From assembly GCA_910578545.1 (NCBI GenBank), contig CAJTPT010000013.1, forward strand, positions 1 through 8,557: a DNA stretch of 8,557 nt, read 5' to 3'. The DNA comes from an uncultured Christensenella sp. GTDB taxonomy: Bacteria; Bacillota; Clostridia; Christensenellales; Pumilibacteraceae. A model generated the notes under the pieces. That model was given only the letters and a program-made list of their open reading frames with translations, was not told the origin of the DNA and did no database searches. The translations under genes and the position numbers were made by a program. Shown here in pieces: positions 1 through 6,125 of the stretch. Positions within the stretch are counted from its first letter, which is position 1, and the number at the start of each line of letters is the position of its first letter.

Positions 1-97
1 ACAATTTTATAAGAAGGTTTGCGTTCCATAGGGAGAATATGAAAAACAATAAATATCAATCGAACGCACCTAAAAGGACAAGTCAAGGTAACAATGT

Positions 98-129
98 AAT
101 TGGAATAGCAGAAGCTGTTCCAATTTTTT
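98..129 (+). terminator. Intrinsic (Rho-independent) terminator
   Basis: An 11-bp stem with one G-U wobble pairs 99-109 (ATTGGAATAGC) with 114-124 (GCTGTTCCAAT) around an AGAA tetraloop. A98-T125 can add one more pair. A run of six T (124-129) follows the stem on the + strand. The minus strand has no T-run after the stem, so it should act only on rightward transcripts. It most likely ends a unit entering from the left of the window and insulates the glnN promoter downstream. It could instead be a leader attenuator of glnN if a promoter lies left of the window, but the good promoter at 193-221 makes that less likely. Confidence 0.85.
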
Positions 130-130
130 A

Positions 131-139
131 TGATATAAT
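131..139 (+). promoter_or_regulatory. Possible secondary promoter (extended -10)
   Basis: TGaTATAAT matches the extended -10 pattern TGN-TATAAT exactly. No good -35 hexamer stands 16-18 nt upstream (the 17-nt position reads GAAGCT, inside the terminator stem). If used, transcription would start near 146 and give glnN a leader of about 115 nt. It may equally be a chance match in AT-rich DNA. Confidence 0.3.
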
Positions 140-155
140 GTGAGCTTATATCAAA
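139..155. promoter_or_regulatory. Weak GlnR/TnrA-like box, upstream copy
   Basis: TGTGA-N7-TCAAA differs from the Bacillota nitrogen-control consensus TGTNA-N7-TNACA at one of eight fixed positions (C to A in the right half). It lies 38 bp upstream of the -35 hexamer of the main promoter and touches the candidate extended -10. No regulator gene is visible in the window, so the assignment rests on sequence resemblance alone. Confidence 0.2.
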
Positions 156-192
156 GACTAAAATATACAAATCTCAAGTGTATGCCTATTGA

Positions 193-221
193 TTGACATT
201 ATATTATAGTGTGATTATACT
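193..221 (+). promoter_or_regulatory. Sigma-A type promoter of the glnN gene block
   Basis: The -35 hexamer TTGACA (193-198) is a perfect consensus. A 17-nt spacer separates it from TATACT (216-221), one base off the consensus TATAAT. The start of transcription should fall near 228-231, leaving a leader of only about 30 nt before the glnN start. So short a leader leaves little room for a riboswitch or attenuator and points to control at initiation. The -10 box overlaps a GlnR-like half-site pair (210-226). Confidence 0.85.
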
Positions 222-226
222 TAATA
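210..226. promoter_or_regulatory. Weak GlnR/TnrA-like box over the -10
   Basis: TGTGATTATACTTAATA fits TGTNA-N7-TNACA with one mismatch (C to T), at the same consensus position that is missed in the 139-155 copy. It covers the whole -10 hexamer, where a bound repressor would block polymerase. The 71-bp distance between the two copies is close to a whole number of helical turns. The sequence is AT-rich, so a chance match is possible. Confidence 0.25.
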
Positions 227-261
227 CCGTAAAATAAAAACAGTCTGAAAGGAGTAAACAA

Positions 262-2352
262 ATGAAATTACCTGAAAATTTCGGAGAGAATGTTTTTAAC
301 GATGCGGTGCAAAAGGATACTTTGCCCAGTGAGACATACAAAGCATTACGCGCAACCATAGAGGAAGGTAAACCACTGGATACTGCTATTGCGGGCTCTG
401 TAGCTTCCGCTATGAAAAAGTGGGCAATATCGAAGGGCGCGACACATTTCACGCATTGGTTTCAGCCGCTTACGGGGCTTACTGCCGAAAAGCACGACAG
501 CTTCATAGAGCCCGAAAGCGATCACGTTATAATGAAATTTTCGGGTAAAAATTTAATAGTGGGCGAACCCGACGCGTCGAGTTTTCCGTCTGGTGGATCA
601 CGTGCAACGTATATGGCGCGCGGCTATACGGCGTGGGATCCGACGTCGCCCGCATTTGTGAAAGACGGAACGCTTTACATACCGTCTATTTTCGTATCGT
701 ACACCGGCGAAACGCTTGATAAAAAAGCCCCGCTGTTAAAATCCATGTCGGCGCTCGACAAACAAGCAAAGAGAATATTGAAGTTATTCGGTATAGAGTG
801 CAAAAAGGTTGCTACTACAGTAGGTCCGGAACAGGAGTATTTCCTTATTTCGGCAGAGGACTACGAAAGGAGAAAAGATTTGCGCTTATGCGGAAGGACT
901 CTTTTCGGTGCACCGGCTTCGCGTGGGCAAGAGCTTGAAGATCACTATTTCGGTGTGCTTAAACCCGCAATTTCGGCATACATGCGCGATTTGGACGCCG
1001 AACTGTGGAGTTACGGGATTCTATCCAAAACCAAGCATAACGAGGTGGCTCCCGCGCAACACGAAATGGCTCCGGTATTCACTACGAGCAATATTTCGGT
1101 CGACGCCAATATGCTCACTATGGAAATCATGAAAAAGGTTGCCGAAAAGCACGGGCTTGTTTGTCTTTTGCACGAAAAGCCTTTTGAGGGGATAAACGGC
1201 AGCGGCAAGCATAACAATTGGTCGATGTCTACCGATACGGGCTTAAATCTCCTTAATCCAGGTAAAGAGCCGGAGAATAATACGCTTTTCAAACTGGTGC
1301 TTGCGGCGGTTATTAAGTCTGTGGATGATTATCAGGGAATTTTGCGTGCGTCGGTTGCTTCTGCCGGCAACGATCACAGATTGGGTGCAAACGAAGCGCC
1401 GCCCGCAATTATATCGGTTTATCTCGGCGATCAACTGGGAGCGCTTGTCGATTGTATTGTAAAAGGGGAAAGCTATGTTCCCGTCAAGGCGGAAAAAGGC
1501 AGTATAGGCGTTCCGGAAAGTCCTATATTTCCAAAAGATGCAACCGACAGAAACCGTACGTCGCCGTTTGCGTTTACCGGCAATAAATTCGAATTCCGTA
1601 TGCCCGGCTCACAAGCAAACGTTGCCGATCCTAACATTGTGTTGAACACAATCGTTGCCGACGCCTTTGCTGCTTTTGCCGACGAGCTCGATAAAGCGAA
1701 AGATATCGAAGCTGCGGCGAATAAAATCATCAAGCGCGAGTTAAAGGCGCATTATCGTATTATTTTCAACCTTGACGGCTACGGTCCCGATTGGGAACCC
1801 GAAGCGGCGAAAAGAGGACTTTTGAACAACAAAAACACAGCCGATGCGGTGCCTGTATTCTTTGAAAAGAAAAATATAGACGTATTTGTTCGTAACGGTG
1901 TTTATACCGAGCAGGAAGCGGTTGCGCGAGGCGAAGTCGCACTCGAAAACTACAGTAAGATAATCAATATAGAAGCGCTTACTATGCTCGATATGGCAAA
2001 ACAAGATATTATACCCGCTCTTTCCGATTACGTTGCGAAGCTCAGCGCAAATCTCACGACAAAGAAGTCGGCGGTAAGCGGTGCGCCTTCGCTTGCGGAA
2101 ACCACTCTTATTACCGAGCTTGCGACGCTTAATGACAAATTGTTTACGGCGGTGCGCAAATTGGAAGGCGATTTGGCGAACATAGATAAAGACGACGTAA
2201 GAGCCGCATCCAAAGCGATGGCTCATACGATTATTCCCGATATGGAAGATGTGCGCACGGTAGCGGACGAAGCCGAAAAACTTGCGGCAAGCAACTATTG
2301 GCCGTATCCTTCATACAGTGATATGTTATACAGAGTTAAATATGCAAAATAA
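262..2352 (+). CDS. glnN: Glutamine synthetase, type III (GSIII)
   Basis: This enzyme makes glutamine from glutamate, ammonia and ATP in the cytoplasm. Its 696 residues match the GSIII class (about 700) and not the roughly 450-residue GSI. Motifs visible in order are FPSGGSRATYMARGYTAWDP (108-127), GPEQEYF (188-194) and NEVAPAQHE (260-268), with metal-binding acidic residues, then LHEKPFEGINGSGKHNN (303-319), NDHRLGANEAPP (370-381) and the basic TGNKFEFRMPGSQANV (439-454). The rest is the helical C-terminal extension typical of GSIII. The ATG at 262 is preceded by AAAGGAG (248-254) with a 7-nt spacer and lies about 30 nt after the predicted transcription start. It is the first gene of the block, and its stop overlaps the nadE start. 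The gene is also often named glnA; the type III assignment is very secure. Confidence 0.97.
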   Translation: MKLPENFGENVFNDAVQKDTLPSETYKALRATIEEGKPLDTAIAGSVASAMKKWAISKGATHFTHWFQPLTGLTAEKHDSFIEPESDHVIMKFSGKNLIVGEPDASSFPSGGSRATYMARGYTAWDPTSPAFVKDGTLYIPSIFVSYTGETLDKKAPLLKSMSALDKQAKRILKLFGIECKKVATTVGPEQEYFLISAEDYERRKDLRLCGRTLFGAPASRGQELEDHYFGVLKPAISAYMRDLDAELWSYGILSKTKHNEVAPAQHEMAPVFTTSNISVDANMLTMEIMKKVAEKHGLVCLLHEKPFEGINGSGKHNNWSMSTDTGLNLLNPGKEPENNTLFKLVLAAVIKSVDDYQGILRASVASAGNDHRLGANEAPPAIISVYLGDQLGALVDCIVKGESYVPVKAEKGSIGVPESPIFPKDATDRNRTSPFAFTGNKFEFRMPGSQANVADPNIVLNTIVADAFAAFADELDKAKDIEAAANKIIKRELKAHYRIIFNLDGYGPDWEPEAAKRGLLNNKNTADAVPVFFEKKNIDVFVRNGVYTEQEAVARGEVALENYSKIINIEALTMLDMAKQDIIPALSDYVAKLSANLTTKKSAVSGAPSLAETTLITELATLNDKLFTAVRKLEGDLANIDKDDVRAASKAMAHTIIPDMEDVRTVADEAEKLAASNYWPYPSYSDMLYRVKYAK

Positions 2353-3062
2353 GTTATCTGAAATTATGAAATGGTTGTGCCGGTACAAAGATAGTACACA
2401 GTGTCGCGGCGTAGTCATTGGAATAAGTGGGGGCAAAGACAGCACAACGGTTGCTATGCTTGCAAAGAAAGTTTGGGGTCAAAGTATTCGGCGTACTCAT
2501 GCCGAACGGAATTCAAAAAGATATAGACGATGCATTTAATATAGTTAAGACTCTTGGCATCGAACATTGTGTCGTCAATATCAATACTACTTACAACTCA
2601 CTTGTTAACGCGGTCGAGAATTGCCGTTGTATTACCGATAAGGCAAAGACGAATGTCGCGCCGAGACTTCGAATGACAGTTTTGTATGCGATTGCTCAGT
2701 CGCTCGGATATAGGGTTATCGGTACCGGTAACGCAAGTGAAGCATATGTAGGTTGGACAACCAAATGGGGTGACGGCGCATACGACTTCAATCCCATCGC
2801 ACATTTAACCTGTACGGAAGTTATGGCTCTCGGTGAACTGCTTGCCGATCAATTCGGATTGGATAAAAAGTATGTTGTAAAGACGCCGTCGGACGGCTTG
2901 TGCGGTAAGACCGATGAAGATAGCTTTGGGTTTACCTATGTCGCTCTCGATGACTATATAAGCGGCGATATGACAAACATCGATTATGAAACCGTTCGCA
3001 AGATTGAGCAAATGCATCAAGCGTCGGAGCATAAAAGAAATATGCCTGCCACATTAAAATAG
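2342..3062 (+). pseudogene. nadE: NH3-dependent NAD+ synthetase, frameshifted
   Basis: NadE amidates nicotinic acid adenine dinucleotide to NAD+ using ammonia and ATP. The ATG at 2342 overlaps the glnN stop by 11 nt, with only a weak AGAG upstream, which suggests translational coupling. The first frame encodes residues 1 to about 43, including the ATP-pyrophosphatase loop GISGGKDST (27-35). It then leaves the family sequence and stops at 2539. The family sequence resumes in the next frame as KVFGVLMPNG and runs to the stop at 3062, with TNVAPRLRM, IGTGNASEAYVGWTTKWGDG and TPSDGLCGKTDEDSFGF intact. One extra base in the homopolymers AAA-G-TTT-GGGG (2468-2478) explains the break. Dropping one A restores LAKKFGVKVFGVLMPNG and a protein of about 239 residues, within the usual family range. 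The rest of the gene shows no decay. It may be a sequencing error, a recent mutation or, less likely, recoding. Confidence 0.9.
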
Positions 3063-3086
3063 TATTACATTTTTAGGAGAAAATAT

Positions 3087-4907
3087 ATGTTGGACGAACA
3101 AATCTATGCACTTGTCGGTGACTATGCTTTCGGCATTTGGTTTCTGATAGGTGCCGCACTCGTGTTCTTTATGCAATGCGGCTTTGCAATGGTGGAGACG
3201 GGCTTTACCCGTGCCAAGAATGCAGGCAACATTATAATGAAGAACTTGATGGACTTCTGTATCGGTACGGTTGTGTTTATGCTTCTCGGCTTTTCTCTGC
3301 TCATAGGGCAGGAGGCGGTCGGAGGCTTTATAGGCGTGCCCACGATGGGACTGTTCAGCGACTTTTCAACTTTCGTTGCCGAAAATGCTTCGAACTTTGT
3401 TTTTAACCTTGTATTCTGTGCAACTGCGGCGACTATTGTTTCGGGCGCAATGGCAGAGCGTACGCGTTTTATTTCTTACTGCATCTATTCGGCGCTCATT
3501 TCTCTCGTAGTTTATCCCGTGGAAGCGGGTTGGGTTTGGGGCAACGGCTGGCTTGTAAATTTGGGATTTGTCGATTTCGCCGGCTCGGCTTGTATCCACA
3601 CCGTAGGCGGTATAGCTGCACTTATCGGTGCGATTATGCTCAAACCCCGTATCGGTAAGTACGAACGCAATGCGGAAGGAAAAGTTATAAAGGTTAACGC
3701 AATTCAAGGTCACAGCCTGACGCTCGGCGCACTCGGCTGTTTCATCCTTTGGTTCGGTTGGTACGGCTTCAACGGCGCGGCGGCGACGTCGTTAAGCTCA
3801 CTTGCTAACATCTTTCTGACAACAACCATAGCGCCGGCTATTGCAACAGTCGTGTGTATGATATTCACTTGGATCAAGAACAAAAAGCCAGATGTGTCTA
3901 TGTGCCTTAACGCATCGCTTGCCGGACTTGTGGCGATTACCGCAGGCTGCTATACCGTTGACGCTCTTGGCGCAACGGTAATCGGCGCGGTTTCGGGAAT
4001 TCTTGTTGTTGTCGTGGCGGAACTGTTGGATAAAAAATTGCATATAGACGACCCCGTGGGGGCTGTTGCGGTACACTGTGCAAACGGCATATGGGGAACA
4101 ATCGCGGTCGGTTTCTTTGCTTGCGTAGATTTCCAAAGCGGTGCGGCGGGTATTGATGCTGCGGGGAATCTTATCGACAAGTCAATGCTTGGTGTGTTCT
4201 ACGGCGGAAACGGATATTTGCTCGGCATACAGCTTGCGGGTGTTCTTGCAATTATAGCGTGGACCGTTGTGTGGATGATTCTCATCTTTGGTGGTATCAA
4301 GTATATTCCTGTAATGATCAAAGAAAAATGCGGGCTTATTAAGGCAATCAAGATCGGCAAGACATGGAATGGGCTTCGTGCTTCGGCAGACGACGAAGTG
4401 GCGGGACTGGATATTTCCGAACACGGGCTTGACAGTGCGTACGCAGACTTTTTACCCACTGCGCCTTCCTATGACGGCGAGGGCGCAACTGTGGATGTAA
4501 GCGGAGTTCAGCCTGCAAATATAGAGCTTGTTCCTAACACAGCCGAAAGCTACACTAAAGTAACGATTATTACCGGCCAAGACAAGTTCCTAACGCTCAA
4601 AGACGCTATGGCACAGATAGGCGTTACAGGCATGACGGTTTCTACCGTAATGGGTTGCGGAGCGCAAAGCGGCAAGACGGGGCAATACAGAGGCGTTAAA
4701 ACTTCTATGCACCTTCTTCCCAAAATTCAAGTGGAGGTTGTTGTTTCCGAAGTCGATCCCAAGCTTGTGGTTGCCGTAGCGCAAAAGGTTCTTGCCGACG
4801 GAAATTATGGCGCGGGTAAGATTTTTGTAAGCAACGTAGAAAATGTGATGCGCGTTCGCACTGGCGAGACGGGCAGAGCGGCACTCTCCAACGAGGTTAC
4901 AGACTAA
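3087..4907 (+). CDS. amt: Ammonium transporter with fused C-terminal P-II domain
   Basis: This is a membrane channel for ammonium uptake joined to a P-II signalling domain, 606 residues in all. Residues 1 to about 452 are a complete Amt domain of some eleven membrane segments. It has ETGFTRAKN (37-45), GAMAERTRF (120-128), the signature VDFAGSACIHTVGG (162-175), and the twin pore histidines H171 and H330. The cytosolic tail LDISEHGLDSAY (441-452) is the usual Amt ending. A linker of about 36 residues leads to the P-II domain (489-606), which aligns with E. coli GlnB without gaps. It keeps Q39 (527), Y46 (534), K90 (578), R101 and R103 (589, 591) for nucleotide and 2-oxoglutarate binding. Position 51, the uridylylated tyrosine of proteobacteria, is threonine (539). 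AGGAGA (3075-3080) sits 6 nt before the ATG, 24 nt after nadE. The fused P-II probably gates the channel in cis, as free GlnK does in trans. Confidence 0.95.
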   Translation: MLDEQIYALVGDYAFGIWFLIGAALVFFMQCGFAMVETGFTRAKNAGNIIMKNLMDFCIGTVVFMLLGFSLLIGQEAVGGFIGVPTMGLFSDFSTFVAENASNFVFNLVFCATAATIVSGAMAERTRFISYCIYSALISLVVYPVEAGWVWGNGWLVNLGFVDFAGSACIHTVGGIAALIGAIMLKPRIGKYERNAEGKVIKVNAIQGHSLTLGALGCFILWFGWYGFNGAAATSLSSLANIFLTTTIAPAIATVVCMIFTWIKNKKPDVSMCLNASLAGLVAITAGCYTVDALGATVIGAVSGILVVVVAELLDKKLHIDDPVGAVAVHCANGIWGTIAVGFFACVDFQSGAAGIDAAGNLIDKSMLGVFYGGNGYLLGIQLAGVLAIIAWTVVWMILIFGGIKYIPVMIKEKCGLIKAIKIGKTWNGLRASADDEVAGLDISEHGLDSAYADFLPTAPSYDGEGATVDVSGVQPANIELVPNTAESYTKVTIITGQDKFLTLKDAMAQIGVTGMTVSTVMGCGAQSGKTGQYRGVKTSMHLLPKIQVEVVVSEVDPKLVVAVAQKVLADGNYGAGKIFVSNVENVMRVRTGETGRAALSNEVTD

Positions 4908-4936
4908 CAATTTTGCTCACAATCAAATTATTCGGG

Positions 4937-4966
4937 AGCCGTGCAGTATTATTTGGCTGTGCGGCT
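4937..4966 (+). other. Stem-loop in the amt-gltB gap
   Basis: Positions 4937-4946 (AGCCGTGCAG) pair with 4957-4966 (CTGTGCGGCT) as a 10-bp stem with two adjacent G-U wobbles around a 10-nt loop; G4936-T4967 and G4935-T4968 could add two more. The bases after it are TTGGGG, not a T-run, so it is not a standard intrinsic terminator. It occupies the only sizeable gap (4908-5008) inside the gene block. It may stabilise or separate the transporter and glutamate synthase messages, or cause partial pausing. I found no convincing promoter in this gap. Confidence 0.6.
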
Positions 4967-5008
4967 TTGGGGTACTTAGAAATCGAGCGAAAAAAAAGGA
5001 TAAATATA

Positions 5009-6124
5009 ATGTTTAAGAGTAATTTGAACAATGCACCGCTTGAAGGCGAAGTAAGGATCCTTTCCGGCTGTGCGGTCAGCGCAATTATAGACAGAAGCGG
5101 CAAGACAATGACGGGCGAAAATATCATACGCTCGATAGCTACAATGCACGATCGCTCCAACGGTTTGGGCGGCGGATTTGCGGGCTACGGAATTTATCCC
5201 GATTATAAGGATTATTATGCGTTTCATCTGTTTTATAACGATTTTCAGTCGAGGAAGGAAACGGAAGATTTTTTGAATAAACATTTTGAAATCGTCTATT
5301 CGTCTGAGATGAAAACACGCAAAATAAAGAGCATAACAAACGTGCCGATTATCTACCGTTACTTTTTGTATCCGCTTTCGAAAAAGCTGAACAATTCGCT
5401 TATGGATGAAGAGCAGTACGTTGTAAAATGCGTAAATCGAATAAACGCCGAAATAGACGGCGCGTTCGTATTTTCGAGCGGAAAAAATATGGGCATTTTC
5501 AAGGGCGTCGGCTACCCGGAGGACATAGGTAAGTTTTATCTGCTGGATGAGGAATATAGAGGGTATGCGTGGACGGCACACGGCAGATATCCGACAAATA
5601 CTCCCGGATGGTGGGGTGGCGCGCATCCATTCGGGCTTTTGGATTATTCCGTAGTTCATAACGGCGAAATATCCTCTTATGACGCGAACAGGCGGTATAT
5701 CGAAATGTTCGGATATAAGTGCTCGCTACAAACGGATACGGAAGTTATAACATACATAATCGACTACCTTATCCGCGTGAAAAAATTGACTTTACAAGAG
5801 ATCGCAAAAGTGATTTCCGCGTCGTTCTGGTCTACTATCGAAGAAAAGAGCGAGGAGGAAAAGCGCGAGGAAACCTTTTTGAGAAAGGCGTTTCCGTCGC
5901 TTTTGATCAACGGACCGTTCTCCATTATTTTCGGTTTTAAAGGCGGAATTATGGCTCTCAACGATAGGTTAAAGCTACGCTCTATGGTTTGCGCCGAAAA
6001 AGGCGATCTCGCATATATATCGTCGGAAGAGTGCGGAATTCGCGTAATTGAGCCTGATCTCGATAAGATTTTCGCACCGGCGGGCGGACAGCCTGTAATT
6101 TATACATTAAGGGAGGACGAATAA
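5009..6124 (+). CDS. gltB: Glutamate synthase, glutaminase (class II amidotransferase) subunit
   Basis: This 371-residue subunit corresponds to domain 1 of the glutamate synthase large chain and should split glutamine into glutamate and ammonia for the FMN subunit. It is an Ntn-type amidotransferase. The likely nucleophile is C21 in SGCAVSAIID, and glutamine-site elements are HGRYPTNT (191-198), HNGE (217-220) and QTDTE (241-245). RSNGLGGGFAGYGIYPDYKD (49-68) is typical of the stand-alone form. C21 must become N-terminal to act, so residues 1-20 should be a removed propeptide. I chose the ATG at 5009 because AAGGA (4996-5000) lies 8 nt upstream. An in-frame TTG at 4913 would add 32 residues encoded across the intergenic stem-loop and has no ribosome site. 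The next gene starts 1 nt after its stop, so the two are almost certainly co-translated. Equivalent archaeal subunits are annotated as glutamate synthase subunit 1. Confidence 0.9.
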   Translation: MFKSNLNNAPLEGEVRILSGCAVSAIIDRSGKTMTGENIIRSIATMHDRSNGLGGGFAGYGIYPDYKDYYAFHLFYNDFQSRKETEDFLNKHFEIVYSSEMKTRKIKSITNVPIIYRYFLYPLSKKLNNSLMDEEQYVVKCVNRINAEIDGAFVFSSGKNMGIFKGVGYPEDIGKFYLLDEEYRGYAWTAHGRYPTNTPGWWGGAHPFGLLDYSVVHNGEISSYDANRRYIEMFGYKCSLQTDTEVITYIIDYLIRVKKLTLQEIAKVISASFWSTIEEKSEEEKREETFLRKAFPSLLINGPFSIIFGFKGGIMALNDRLKLRSMVCAEKGDLAYISSEECGIRVIEPDLDKIFAPAGGQPVIYTLREDE

Positions 6125-6125
6125 T

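Noticed and set aside
39..143. A 34-codon reading frame starting with ATG at 39 (MKNNKYQSNAP...), preceded by AGGGAG
   Set aside because: The ribosome site is only 3 nt from the ATG, and the frame runs through the terminator stem and T-run, which are better explained as RNA structure. The frame is open to the left edge, so it could be the tail of an upstream gene, but nothing in it is recognisable.
169..187. ATACA-N9-TGTAT palindrome upstream of the promoter as an operator
   Set aside because: Only five bases pair on each side in strongly AT-rich DNA, with no extension and no known regulator match. It is weaker than the TGTNA-type boxes.
2427..3062. A separate 211-residue protein starting at GTG 2427
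   Set aside because: Its first residues are an out-of-frame reading of the NadE ATP-binding loop. Without that loop the product could not be an active synthetase, so one frameshifted gene explains it better.
4937..4966. ANTAR-type antitermination RNA, known to control clostridial nitrogen genes
   Set aside because: That motif needs two tandem hairpins with six-base loops, the second overlapping a terminator. Here there is one hairpin, a ten-base loop and no T-run.
4913..5008. N-terminal extension of the glutaminase subunit from a TTG at 4913
   Set aside because: It has no ribosome site, its coding would overlay the stem-loop, and the added residues do not look like the family. The ATG at 5009 has a clear AAGGA at good spacing.
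4976..5659. A 227-residue reading frame on the minus strand
   Set aside because: It lies opposite the glutaminase gene, whose motifs are clear, and its product shows no family features. It is a by-product of codon usage on the other strand, as is the 230-residue minus frame at 5982-6674.
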